Notes under the pieces: generated by a model
Seen by the model: only the letters and a program-made list of their open reading frames with translations
What the model was told of the DNA's origin: nothing
Database searches by the model: none
DNA from: a virus
Reading direction: 5' to 3' (one strand)
DNA: 64,000 bases
IMG/VR virus record: IMGVR_UViG_3300043788_000060
Span: 1 to 64,000 of that record
Made by a program: the position numbers and the translations under genes
Shown here: positions 44,413 through 52,215 of the stretch, piece after piece
Numbering within the stretch: the first letter of the stretch is position 1
Layout of the letters: each line of letters begins with the position of its first letter

Positions 44413-44779
44413 AACTCCTAATGGCCTGCCGATTTTCGCCGATCCAGAGCAGGATTTATCCCAACTCGAAGCCCAGCTAGACCTGTTTGAAAAAGGCCGC
44501 AAATTGCGGAAGTTCGTGCTCGATCCTGACTGGGAAATTGTCGTGCAGGTTCTCAGAGACTACCGGGACAAATATCGGGACGCGCTGATTGCTCTGCCGC
44601 CCGGGACTCCGCATGTTTTGCAGTCCCACGCCGCTGCGTCTGCTTCAAACGATATGTTTACCTTTTTCCAGCAGGACATAGACAACGCGATTGAAATCGC
44701 CAATAACCCCCCACCGGAATTGAAGAACCATATACGGGGAATTCGCAAGGCTGTAGAAGAAGCGCAGGGCGGCATTTAA
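44405..44779 (+). CDS. Unknown helical protein (124 aa, GTG start)
   Basis: EQDLSQLEAQLDLFEKGRKL then HNAIEIANN-type helices. Overlaps both neighbours. Head-module accessory by position. Confidence 0.55.
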   Translation: MSETPNGLPIFADPEQDLSQLEAQLDLFEKGRKLRKFVLDPDWEIVVQVLRDYRDKYRDALIALPPGTPHVLQSHAAASASNDMFTFFQQDIDNAIEIANNPPPELKNHIRGIRKAVEEAQGGI

Positions 44780-44997
44780 TGAGGTCGCATACACATTGCT
44801 GCTTTTGCGGAGCGTACAACGCAAAGGACCCGGTAGGATATGCCGGAGAACGCGCTTGTTACGTATGTGGGCACGGGGGTCAAGGGGAGGGTAGACTCCC
44901 CGTAATGGCCTCGGATTCTTGGGAAAAAGTTGATTTCTACGGATACGTCCCCAACTATCTACCACCTCTCGAAGGCAACGAAAATAAAATCTATTAG
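44779..44997 (+). CDS. Zinc-ribbon protein (72 aa)
   Basis: CCFCGAYNAKDPVGY and ACYVCGHGGQG form a zinc ribbon. ATG overlaps the upstream stop (TAATG). Function unknown. Confidence 0.6.
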   Translation: MRSHTHCCFCGAYNAKDPVGYAGERACYVCGHGGQGEGRLPVMASDSWEKVDFYGYVPNYLPPLEGNENKIY

Positions 44998-45017
44998 TCC
45001 GCTCCTCGGAAGGAAAA

Positions 45018-45239
45018 ATGAAAGCACCATTAGCATATCTTGGACATTGGAGAGACAAAGAAGTATCTCGTTTAACCCTTTTGGCCCAGAAAACCGAGAA
45101 TGGCTATGAGTTCGAATATCATATCGCAGAAGACCTCGGAACAGCCTCTGGCAACCACGAAGTTGCTTCCTTTTTCGGATCAATAGTTCCTGCTATCGAG
45201 AAAGAATTTTCAAAACAATTTAGTAAACCGTCCGAATAA
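45018..45239 (+). CDS. Unknown protein (73 aa)
   Basis: LAYLGHWRDKEVSRLTLLAQ then SFFGSIVPAIEKEF. Ends Pro-Ser-Glu-stop inside the repeat at 45231..45245. Function unknown. Confidence 0.6.
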   Translation: MKAPLAYLGHWRDKEVSRLTLLAQKTENGYEFEYHIAEDLGTASGNHEVASFFGSIVPAIEKEFSKQFSKPSE

Positions 45240-45245
45240 TGGACA
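45231..45245 (+). repeat. 15-bp near-palindrome, reference plus-strand copy
   Basis: GTCCGAATAATGGAC. Right-arm copies in the same direction at 26248, 27917, 31679, 33415, 34811, 36422, 37526, 38833, 41171, 43858, 47638, 48526, 50961, 53011, 54715, 55155 and 57025; one opposite copy at 60187. Arms GTCC/GGAC are nearly invariant, the 7-nt centre varies slightly. Confidence 0.95.
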
Positions 45246-45258
45246 AACCACACCCCGT

Positions 45259-45275
45259 GATAGAGGATTTCTATC
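45259..45275 (+). promoter_or_regulatory. Hairpin with GGATT loop before 45288
   Basis: GATAGA-GGATT-TCTATC, just before GAGGAG. Together with 43886..43904 it forms a covarying pair with a fixed loop. Confidence 0.55.
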
Positions 45276-45287
45276 GAGGAGCAAGTA

Positions 45288-46436
45288 ATGGCAAAACCTG
45301 TAATCGATCCGTGGCTTCTAAACGCCGACGGAACCCCAGACCCCTTTTCACAAGCCGTAGACTACGGCATGACCGCGAAAGACGAAGTCGATCCGGACCT
45401 ACAACCTATTGAACCGCACGGCGGGCTCGATCCACAGATCATCGCCAACCAGCCACCAGCCCCGAGCGAAGAAACACCAGTAGAAACACCGCCCGCTCCC
45501 GTCGTTGAACCGGAGCCAGAAGGTCCCGAAGTTTTCGAACTGCCGAACGGCGGCACGGTAACCCGCACCAAGGAAAAAGGACAATGGAAGGCCGTCCTCG
45601 ACCCGGGCACCGGAGCAAACCCCGAAGTATTCTGGGGCAAGAACAAGGATGAGCTTTTGGTAAGCGTACTCACGGGGAAGCTAGAGGCTACCAAAAAGAT
45701 TAGGGAGTTGAACAAAAAGGTAAAGCTGACCGCTCCCGCTGCTCCGAGACAAGTTCAACAGCCGCCCCAACCGTCTGTCCGCGATCTTACCGCCGACGAA
45801 TCATTTGAGATCAAGGCCCTCTGGGACTCAAACCCCGCCGCCGCCCTCGATCTTCTTGTCAAAAAGCGGACAAACCTCACTCTTGAAGACTTGGTGGCAA
45901 AAGCCAATAGGGGCGACCAAGCCAACATCAGTCTGGAAACCGAGGCAATTACTCGGGAATTCATCGAAAAGAATCCAGACTACTACACTGACCCAAGGAA
46001 CGCCGATGCGTTTCTCAAATGGTTGGCAAAATTCAAACTCGGCAAGAACGTCACGGAAACCAACTCGGGAGAAATACTTACCGAACTTTGGACATCCGGT
46101 AACTTCACTGTCGAAAATCTTGAGGAAGCGTTCCAAGACCTGACCGACGATGGATTATTGGTCAAGCCACGTCTTCCCAAAACACCTCCGCCGGTAGAGG
46201 TTCTACCAGAACCGGTACCTGCGCCAGCGCCCCCGAACACACGGATTGTGAAGACGGAGACGCGCCCGCGAGCGGCACTAGGAATCAGGAACAGCGATGT
46301 ATCAGCTACACCGCCTCCTCAAACTCCGACTGCGCCCACAGACGAGGACCTAGAGAATCTTCCTGACGAACAGATCAGCGCATTGCTGAGAGGCGTTCGC
46401 AAGATGAAAGCTCAACAGGCCCGGCGCTCTAACTAA
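45288..46436 (+). CDS. Scaffold-like head protein
   Basis: 382 aa between portal and capsid genes, the usual place of a scaffold. Pro/Glu-rich N-terminus, helical middle (LNKKVKL, EDLVAKANRG), Pro-rich linker and a C-terminal basic helix (LLRGVRKMKAQQARR), as in scaffolds that bind capsid through a charged C-terminal helix. Family not confirmed. Confidence 0.65.
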   Translation: MAKPVIDPWLLNADGTPDPFSQAVDYGMTAKDEVDPDLQPIEPHGGLDPQIIANQPPAPSEETPVETPPAPVVEPEPEGPEVFELPNGGTVTRTKEKGQWKAVLDPGTGANPEVFWGKNKDELLVSVLTGKLEATKKIRELNKKVKLTAPAAPRQVQQPPQPSVRDLTADESFEIKALWDSNPAAALDLLVKKRTNLTLEDLVAKANRGDQANISLETEAITREFIEKNPDYYTDPRNADAFLKWLAKFKLGKNVTETNSGEILTELWTSGNFTVENLEEAFQDLTDDGLLVKPRLPKTPPPVEVLPEPVPAPAPPNTRIVKTETRPRAALGIRNSDVSATPPPQTPTAPTDEDLENLPDEQISALLRGVRKMKAQQARRSN

Positions 46437-46452
46437 ACAACAAGGAGTAACC

Positions 46453-46732
46453 ATGAGTTACTCTCCTACAAGTATCGTCACGAGCGGGGCGCTTCCGAAC
46501 TTAGTCGCAATTCACTATGAGCGCGAAGCTGTTCCCAACCTCAAGGCGCAAACTCCTTTCCTTTCCATGACCAAGCAGCGTCCGCTGCCGTTGCGGCAAG
46601 GTAACCAGATTCAGTTCTACACCTACGCGATCTTGGCTGCAAACCTGAACCAAGCCGCTGAGGGAACCGTGAATAAACCTGCGGTTCTAAAATTCGCCCA
46701 AATCCGTCAATACCTGTTTGCAGAAGCCGCCT
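46453..46732 (+). CDS. Major capsid protein, exon 1
   Basis: AAGGAG before the ATG. Codes the N-terminus (SYSPTSIVTSGALPN ... KQRPLPLRQGNQIQFYT) to FAEAA plus one base, then an in-frame TAG at once. Exons 2-4 carry the rest; the joined product is 340 aa. The exon end is placed after T, as group I introns require. Confidence 0.8.
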
Positions 46733-46733
46733 A

Positions 46734-46745
46734 GTGTGGTATAAT
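46734..46745 (+). promoter_or_regulatory. Extended -10 promoter inside intron 1
   Basis: GTGTGGTATAAT (TATAAT 46740-46745) directly after the 5' splice site, so the endonuclease can be transcribed apart from the capsid gene. Confidence 0.6.
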
Positions 46746-46772
46746 GTGAATAGACAAGACGGAGGAAAATTC

Positions 46773-47717
46773 TTGCGAAGCGACATCCATCCCAAGCGTT
46801 GGGCTTTCATAGCCGGTCTAATTGACGGTGATGGAAGTTTCAGTATCCGATATGACAAAGAGTCCGGATATCAATTAACTGTTAACATATATTCGACATC
46901 GAGAAATCTGATGAACTGGTTGGTCAAGCTGATTGGTGGCCAGTATCGAAAGATGCCTACGAAGGGCAATCGTAAACAGCGGTATGCTTGGTATTCAGGG
47001 AATTCAGAAATTCCCACCAATGTTGCTCCGTATCTCATTCTCAAGAAAAGTCAGGCAGAGTCTTCCGTTCTATTCTTTAATCTTGGCTCAGAGAGAAATC
47101 CTCAAGCTAGAGAAGAATTGATGAGAGACATTCAAAATGCTAATGACTTTTATGTACCAGCCAATAAAAAAGATGTACAGGATAGTCGAAAAAATCCGAT
47201 AGAACCCACCAAACTGGATTGGGCCTATCTCTCCGGATTGTTTGATGCTGAGGGGTCTTTCGGCCTCCAAAGGCGCAGCAAAAAGGGCAACGGTTCCTAT
47301 ACATCTTACGCACGAATTTCAAACACAGATAATCGGGTATTCTTGTGGATCGCGCCCCGCTTCGGCGGTCGGTTTTCGGTTACTACCAAGGAACACGATA
47401 AAGATGAAGGCGCATGGACGTTGTCCGGCTCCATCGGTTTAGAAGGAAGAAAAGATCGAGAGAACAAACTCTTGGCTTTGGTTCCTTATCTGGTTGCTAA
47501 GAAAGAACGTGCGGTGCTCTTTATGGAGTGGATTAGAAATAACCACCTATTGACCAAAGAGCAAAAATTGGATTATTTTCTGAGAATGAAGGCGTTGAAC
47601 AAACGCGGAATCTCTCTAGAGACTAATACGGCGAACTGTCCAGAAAATGGACAGATGATAGAGTCCGATCCTGATAGCGATATCAGGTGCGACCCAGCAG
47701 TGATGTTGGAGTCCTAA
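46773..47717 (+). CDS. LAGLIDADG homing endonuclease
   Basis: TTG start chosen for GGAGG 7 nt upstream; the frame is open further up. Two LAGLIDADG motifs, FIAGLIDGDGSF and YLSGLFDAEGSFGL, so a single-chain enzyme (314 aa) with one Asp in each site. It would cut the intronless capsid gene and spread the intron. Confidence 0.9.
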   Translation: MRSDIHPKRWAFIAGLIDGDGSFSIRYDKESGYQLTVNIYSTSRNLMNWLVKLIGGQYRKMPTKGNRKQRYAWYSGNSEIPTNVAPYLILKKSQAESSVLFFNLGSERNPQAREELMRDIQNANDFYVPANKKDVQDSRKNPIEPTKLDWAYLSGLFDAEGSFGLQRRSKKGNGSYTSYARISNTDNRVFLWIAPRFGGRFSVTTKEHDKDEGAWTLSGSIGLEGRKDRENKLLALVPYLVAKKERAVLFMEWIRNNHLLTKEQKLDYFLRMKALNKRGISLETNTANCPENGQMIESDPDSDIRCDPAVMLES

Positions 47718-47765
47718 AACACAAATAAGGAAGCCCGATCTCCGAATCGAGCACCAAGATCGTTG

Positions 47766-48349
47766 CTACCATCGGGCAGTATGCCGATTTTATCAACAGT
47801 TCTGACTTGGCTCTCGACGTAGCAATCGACGATCCGGGTTTGCTCCAGAATCTGGCAAACGAACTCAACTACCGGCTTGCTCTTACCCTCAACTCTCTTG
47901 TCCAGATCACAGCGGACTCGGCAGTTGCGGTGGACTCGCTGGTCAACACACAACTGGCCAACGGCTCGTATCTGACGGCGAACAACCTTCGTTCGGCAGT
48001 TCAGTCGCTGGTATCGGTCAACGCACGGCCTCTCGTAAATAACTCCTACGGTGGAATCATTCACCCGAACGTGGTACGAGACATCCTCAACGACACGTCT
48101 TTCAATGGTCTAACCGACATTGTAAAGCGCGATCCTGAGATGGCGAAGATGCTGTACGAACTCCCGAAGAATGATGATGTTATCAAGTTCGCCGGGGTCA
48201 CGTTCAAGCAAACAAGCACTGCGCCGACGGTGACCATCAGTTCGAACACGTATTACAACACTTACATCTTCGGGGACGACGCGATTTTCAGCGTCTTCTT
48301 GGGCAAGAATCCCGAGGATGGATCGAAGAACTATTTGCAAAAAGTAGCT
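47766..48349 (+). CDS. Major capsid protein, exon 2
   Basis: Reads TIGQYADFINSSDLALDVAI to KNYLQKVA. The start is one of two possible sites (47763 or 47766). Matches the central domain of phage capsid proteins (IGQYADF...SDLALDVAIDD...LTLNSLVQ). Ends after T49 where the intron begins TGAGCGGGC. Confidence 0.8.
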
Positions 48350-48552
48350 TGAGCGGGCAACTGCTCTCGAACAGACCGTAAATTCGGTGGAACCCTCACA
48401 GAGGCAATACCGAGCCAAGTCGCGAAAGCGGAAGGTGTAGAGACTAGAGACGGTCCTCCCTATGGGATGATAGTATAGTCCGGACTGCACAGCGATGTGC
48501 AGAGGCAAACAGAAATGATTTGCCCGTCCGAATAATGGACAGTAACAAAACG
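48350..48552 (+). other. Group I intron 2, no ORF
   Basis: P7-type strands GAGACTAGAGACGG (about 48441) and GATAGTATAGTCC (about 48470) with a CCC-TAT-GGG P8. 203 nt. Contains a repeat copy (48526..48540) near its 3' end. Splice sites chosen to keep the capsid frame: after T and after G. Confidence 0.75.
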
Positions 48553-48606
48553 AAACTCTTCATCCAGAGTGCGCCTGAGCAGGGAAGTGTAAGTGATCCA
48601 GCACGT
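48553..48606 (+). CDS. Major capsid protein, exon 3
   Basis: Encodes KLFIQSAPEQGSVSDPAR, 18 codons between two introns. Frame and T/G splice rules agree at both ends. Confidence 0.75.
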
Positions 48607-48828
48607 CAACTTTAGGCGTCACTAAGGCGAAATCCTTAGAAGAAAATTCTATCTAATTGACTTGGAAGCTGAGAAGCCAACAAGGCGGAACCCAGAAATC
48701 GGGACCGTGAGAGACTAAACGATAGAACACCCTTTGGGGTGATGCGATAGTCCGGCCTCATACGAAATGAAGTATGAGAGGTGTGCAGAAATGACGCACC
48801 CCGTCCATTTTAGACGAGTAACATTCCG
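48607..48828 (+). other. Group I intron 3, no ORF
   Basis: P7-type strands GAGAGACTAAACG (about 48710) and GATAGTCCGG (about 48747) with an ACACCC/GGGGTG P8. 222 nt. Ends at G of ATTCCG before CAAATTGGAGGC. Confidence 0.75.
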
Positions 48829-48933
48829 CAAATTGGAGGCTGGGTTTCTTACAATGTACGGTACACAAACACTTTGCGTCCGGGCAGCACAATGACGCTA
48901 AGACGTTTGCAATCAGAGACATCCAGTTCATAG
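48829..48933 (+). CDS. Major capsid protein, exon 4
   Basis: Encodes QIGGWVSYNVRYTNTLRPGS to SETSSS and stop. Joined, the four exons give 341 codons in frame. Confidence 0.8.
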   Translation, partial: QIGGWVSYNVRYTNTLRPGSTMTLRRLQSETSSS

Positions 48934-48981
48934 GAGTCTTTGAAAAAATAGTTTCGAAATTCTTTACACAAAGCCATTAAA

Positions 48982-48993
48982 CTGTGGTATAAT
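48982..48993 (+). promoter_or_regulatory. Extended -10 promoter for the GIY-YIG gene
   Basis: CTGTGGTATAAT (TATAAT 48988-48993) between two copies of AGTTTCGAAATTC (48950..48962 and 49001..49013). A GGGCGGTA/TACCGCCC hairpin lies in the leader. Confidence 0.65.
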
Positions 48994-49073
48994 GTATTTG
49001 AGTTTCGAAATTCAAACCGGGAAGGGCGGTACCTCACTACCGCCCAACTCGACTCATGTGAGGATGAGAGAAC

Positions 49074-49853
49074 ATGTATTACATCTATTTGGTAACGAAT
49101 AAAGTCAACGGAAAGATTTATGTTGGTCAGACTGGGTTGACCATAGAGGAACGTTTTAAAAGTCACATCTGGTCTCGGAACAAGGACGATCATTTTCATG
49201 CGGCAATCCGAAAGTATGGAGAAGACGCTTTCGTCATCCAAGAGTTGGGCAAGTTCGAATCTCTCGAAGAAGCCAACAACGCAGAATCTTTGTGGATAAT
49301 CTCCCTTCGATCCTACGACAGCAAAATTGGCTACAACACGAAATTTGGTGGCGAAAACGGAGGAGCCCCCACCGAAGAAACAAGAATCAAAATCGGATTA
49401 GCAAGCAGCCAAAGAGTTCATGCTGCTGAGACTCGGGAAAAGATGCGAAATTCTCATCTCAAACGCCAAGGAAAAACTACTTCCCACGAGGGAGTGGGGG
49501 TTTTTAAAGGACGTTTTCGGGCGAGAATCAAGATTCACGGAAAAGAAATTTCTTTGGGACAACACGATACCATTGAAGAGGCGGTTGAGTTTCGAAAAAA
49601 GAGTTTAGAACGGCTGAGCCAAATCGGACTAGAAGCTTTCACGGGAGAACTAGAAATCTTCCGTAAAGAAGTAAACAAGAAAAGAATCGCAAACCGGCCT
49701 CACAGAGGACCTTTATCTGACGAAGAAAAGGAACAGATTAGTATTCGCACCAAGAAACGATGGGCGAAGAACTTTAATTGGATGGACGCTCAATTCGTTT
49801 CTCCCTTTGTAACGGACGCCCAAACCCAGCAGAACGATCAGGTTGCATCATGA
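49074..49853 (+). CDS. GIY-YIG homing endonuclease with AP2-like domain
   Basis: MYYIYLVTNKVNGKIYVGQTG holds GIY (as IYL) and YVG; Arg in RFKSHI and a later Glu complete the nuclease. The C-terminal half has GVGVFKGRFRARIKIHGKEI, an AP2-type DNA-binding repeat. 259 aa. Free-standing next to the thrice-interrupted capsid gene, probably preying on it. Confidence 0.88.
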   Translation: MYYIYLVTNKVNGKIYVGQTGLTIEERFKSHIWSRNKDDHFHAAIRKYGEDAFVIQELGKFESLEEANNAESLWIISLRSYDSKIGYNTKFGGENGGAPTEETRIKIGLASSQRVHAAETREKMRNSHLKRQGKTTSHEGVGVFKGRFRARIKIHGKEISLGQHDTIEEAVEFRKKSLERLSQIGLEAFTGELEIFRKEVNKKRIANRPHRGPLSDEEKEQISIRTKKRWAKNFNWMDAQFVSPFVTDAQTQQNDQVAS

Positions 49854-50119
49854 GCTACGAAACTTGGTTTCACGGCACGAACGAGGATTCGGCTCGTCTA
49901 ATTATTCAAACCGGATTTCAACCCGGAACATATTTTGCAAAACACATGGAAGACGCAATCATATTTGGCGGTCCCTGCGTTTTCTGGATTAGAGTAGAAT
50001 GGGAGCGAAAGAGTTTGGACGGATGGCAGCAGATAAGTTCTAACCATATTCCATCCAAGGCAATTGTAGGATTTTTCCTTGGAGAAGGTTGGTTCGAAGA
50101 AGCCAAGGAGGCCGCATGA
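49850..50119 (+). CDS. ADP-ribosyltransferase-like small protein (89 aa)
   Basis: ATG overlaps the upstream stop. SYETWFHGTNEDSARLIIQTGFQPG then YFAKHMEDA: the His-Gly-Thr start and helix recall the ADP-ribosyltransferase/PARP-type fold found in some phage proteins. A catalytic Glu is not certain. Alternatively it is an unrelated small fold. Confidence 0.45.
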   Translation: MSYETWFHGTNEDSARLIIQTGFQPGTYFAKHMEDAIIFGGPCVFWIRVEWERKSLDGWQQISSNHIPSKAIVGFFLGEGWFEEAKEAA

Positions 50120-50364
50120 TCGCCTGTTGCGGGAGCCGGGCTATTGCGGATTATTGCAAACGGTGCGGTCGGAATTTAACGGCTCTTGGGCAATACCGAG
50201 ATTATGTTCACTATGTCCCCGGAACTCAGACCCCATGTTTGACCATCGAAGAAGCCCTCGGAATGACCGAAGAGGAATTTGACGAGATAATAAATCCTCT
50301 TCAAGAAGAACTCGCAAGAAAGCTATCCGAAACCATTGACCTTTTAGTAAAGGATTTCACCTAA
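50116..50364 (+). CDS. Zinc-finger protein (82 aa)
   Basis: MIACCGSRAIADYCKRCGRNL: Cys cluster at the N-terminus, then a helical acidic C-terminus. Overlaps both neighbours. Function unknown. Confidence 0.55.
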   Translation: MIACCGSRAIADYCKRCGRNLTALGQYRDYVHYVPGTQTPCLTIEEALGMTEEEFDEIINPLQEELARKLSETIDLLVKDFT

Positions 50365-50471
50365 TGCCCGTCTCCCCAGCATCCTCCAGTACCGGCCTGA
50401 CAACTACCACAGCGGTTTTCTACGGCGCGAAAAAGAAACCCAAGCCGAGGAAGAAGCCAAAGAAGAAATGA
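50364..50471 (+). CDS. Lys/Pro-rich peptide (35 aa)
   Basis: TAATG coupling. TTTTAVFYGAKKKPKPRKK tail, likely DNA or RNA binding. Short; supported by coupling. Confidence 0.4.
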   Translation: MPVSPASSSTGLTTTTAVFYGAKKKPKPRKKPKKK

Positions 50472-50590
50472 CGGCGCTTTGGATAGTCGGGATAAGTTTA
50501 GGATGCCTTCTTGTAGCCACAATTGCAGCGGCGGTCGTCATCGGCATTGCTAAACAAGCTATCAACTATTTCATTGGTCGCTCTCGATGA
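50468..50590 (+). CDS. Membrane microprotein (40 aa)
   Basis: ATG overlaps the upstream TGA. One membrane helix (LWIVGISLGCLLVATIAAAVVIGI). Function unknown. Confidence 0.5.
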   Translation: MTALWIVGISLGCLLVATIAAAVVIGIAKQAINYFIGRSR

Positions 50591-50711
50591 CGACGATCTA
50601 GTAGCCGACGGAACCCTGTCCGAAGAAGAACTGAAAGAAGCGGTCGAGAAATTCAGGCGGCTGCGGTCGGCGCACTCCGAAGTTTGGGAAGAAGAGGAGT
50701 CCGATGTTTAA
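50574..50711 (+). CDS. Acidic helical protein, start uncertain
   Basis: VALDDDDLVADGTLSEEELKEAV then RSAHSEVWEEEESDV. No ATG in a good place; a TTG near 50574 is my best guess. Its stop overlaps the next ATG. Confidence 0.4.
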   Translation: MVALDDDDLVADGTLSEEELKEAVEKFRRLRSAHSEVWEEEESDV

Positions 50712-50970
50712 AAAGGTCCGCCTGAGCCTGCCTGCCTATTATTGCGTTCTTGGACAGTTCCCGCATTGTGACCAAAGAATTCTTCACGCCCGGGGCGAGT
50801 GCCAATATTGTGATAAGCACCCAGACTGGCAAGCTCTTCGGGAGGCGTGGGGAATATCCTTTACTGGATACGAACCGGAAGACAAAGAATTGCCCTGTCC
50901 GGCGGATTATGCACGAGGAGATTCTCATAAGCTCTGGTATGGAAACGTAGCAGCGAAGGAGTCCGAATAA
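50704..50970 (+). CDS. Cys/His protein (88 aa)
   Basis: Cys in YYCVLGQFPHCDQR and CQYCDKH suggest two zinc sites. Ends Glu-Ser-Glu-stop in the repeat at 50961..50975. Function unknown. Confidence 0.6.
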   Translation: MFKKVRLSLPAYYCVLGQFPHCDQRILHARGECQYCDKHPDWQALREAWGISFTGYEPEDKELPCPADYARGDSHKLWYGNVAAKESE

Positions 50971-51206
50971 TGGACAAATTCAACCCATTTCGCAAGCTGG
51001 TCCCAAAGTCCAACCGAGTTGTCGGCGCAGTCAAAGCAATCCCGCTGTGGTTCCGGCCTAACATCAAACCGTGGGGTTACTACTCCGGAAGATTGGAAAG
51101 TCGTCCGGATTTCCGGAGACCGAACAGGGTACATCGAATCGAGATTTGTGCAGTAGTTTTTTACTGCATTTGCAGTAAAATGCCCGAGAGGGCCAAAACC
51201 AACTGA
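50970..51206 (+). CDS. Basic protein starting in the repeat (78 aa)
   Basis: ATG inside the repeat (Met-Asp-Lys). FNPFRKLVPKSNRVVGAVKAIPLW, then RRPNRVHR. The coding stretch contains a perfect palindrome, TTTTACTGCA-TT-TGCAGTAAAA (51159..51180), which may instead be a terminator, so the true end is uncertain. Confidence 0.5.
   Translation: MDKFNPFRKLVPKSNRVVGAVKAIPLWFRPNIKPWGYYSGRLESRPDFRRPNRVHRIEICAVVFYCICSKMPERAKTN
51159..51180 (+). terminator. Palindrome, possible bidirectional terminator
   Basis: TTTTACTGCA-TT-TGCAGTAAAA, 10-bp arms with A and T tracts. Lies at the end of 50970..51206, before the next promoter-like region. Confidence 0.5.
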
Positions 51207-51251
51207 CTTTAATTCTGAGCACCTAGTCAGTGTGCTGTTCAAGGAGAACAC

Positions 51252-52196
51252 ATGATGTACACGCAGGGATACATAGCATCTTTGAAGGTCGGAGGTAAAA
51301 TCCTCCGGGAATCAAACGGAACAGTTTCGCTCCCATTTGGGTCTGAATATTCCGTGCTCCTCAAAAACAAACTCTCCCGTCGGGCTCAAGTCAAAGTCGA
51401 AGTAGACGGCCAAGACGCGACCGAGGGAACCAAGCTGATCCTGCCCGCAAACGGATCGCTGGAGCTAGAACGCTTTATCAAGTCTGGCAACCTAAAAGCG
51501 GGCAACAAGTTCAAGTTTATCGAACGGACTTCGAAGATCGAAGAACACCGGGGAATCAAAGAAGACGACGGCTTGATCCGAATCGAATTCTGGGCTGAGA
51601 AAGAAGTCGTAGATGTACCGGTTGTCCGGCATCATTATTACGATGATTGGGTTCCAGTCCGCAGATATTACTGGGATCGCCCGTGGTATGATCCGTACTA
51701 CCCGACATGGCCTCAACCGACGATTACTTGGAATTCCAATTCCGGTATCCAAACTTCCTGCTATAATACAAGCGGAAGTTTAGGAGAGGCACAAAGCGAT
51801 AATCTGGGCTCGGCGCAAAATTTTTCTGGCAGTTTGCAAAAATCTTCTGCGAGACAGACCAGAAGTCTACACCCGCAAGCGTCTAGCGGCATCACTCGCG
51901 ATTCAGGTCAGCAAGTTCATGCTCAGAACTGCATGATGGCGGAAACCAGTTTCAACGACGCAGGAATCACGGTCCCGGGAAGTCACTCAAACCAAGAGTT
52001 CCAAAGCACTTACGGGTTTGAAACCGAATCGAACAGTCACGTGATTGTACTTCAGTTGCGGGGTGTGGTTGGGGACAAACCAGTCGTAGTTCCGGTTACC
52101 GTAGACCACAAGCCGGTCTGCCCAACCTGCGGAACTACAAACAAGGCGCAAAATAAATTCTGCAAAGAATGCGGAACGGCCTTGCAATTAGTCTAA
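51252..52196 (+). CDS. Multi-domain protein with C-terminal zinc ribbon (314 aa)
   Basis: N-terminal beta domain (YIASLKVGGKILRESNGTVS, AQVKVEVDGQD, GSLELERFIK), an aromatic Tyr/Trp/Asp stretch (DDWVPVRRYYWDRPWYDPYYP), a Ser/Gln linker, a second beta domain, and CPTCGTTNKAQNKFCKECGTAL at the end. Zinc ribbons like this are often attached to folded domains of phage proteins. Function unknown. Confidence 0.65.
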   Translation: MMYTQGYIASLKVGGKILRESNGTVSLPFGSEYSVLLKNKLSRRAQVKVEVDGQDATEGTKLILPANGSLELERFIKSGNLKAGNKFKFIERTSKIEEHRGIKEDDGLIRIEFWAEKEVVDVPVVRHHYYDDWVPVRRYYWDRPWYDPYYPTWPQPTITWNSNSGIQTSCYNTSGSLGEAQSDNLGSAQNFSGSLQKSSARQTRSLHPQASSGITRDSGQQVHAQNCMMAETSFNDAGITVPGSHSNQEFQSTYGFETESNSHVIVLQLRGVVGDKPVVVPVTVDHKPVCPTCGTTNKAQNKFCKECGTALQLV

Positions 52197-52197
52197 A

Positions 52198-52209
52198 GTG
52201 TGGTATAAT
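52198..52209 (+). promoter_or_regulatory. Extended -10 promoter for the large RNA
   Basis: GTGTGGTATAAT (TATAAT 52204-52209), followed by GTATTTGTTAGG as at 31893. Start expected near 52216. Confidence 0.65.
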
Positions 52210-52215
52210 GTATTT

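Larger units (their letters stand above)
46733..47765 (+). other. Group I intron 1 in the capsid gene, with homing endonuclease
   Basis: Splits the capsid frame. P7-type strands AGAGACTAATACGGCG (about 47617-47632) and GATAGAGTCCG (about 47658-47668) flank a hairpin CTGTCC...GGACAG that would be P8. The core overlaps the end of the endonuclease frame. The 3' end is uncertain: 47762 or 47765, both after G. Confidence 0.7.
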
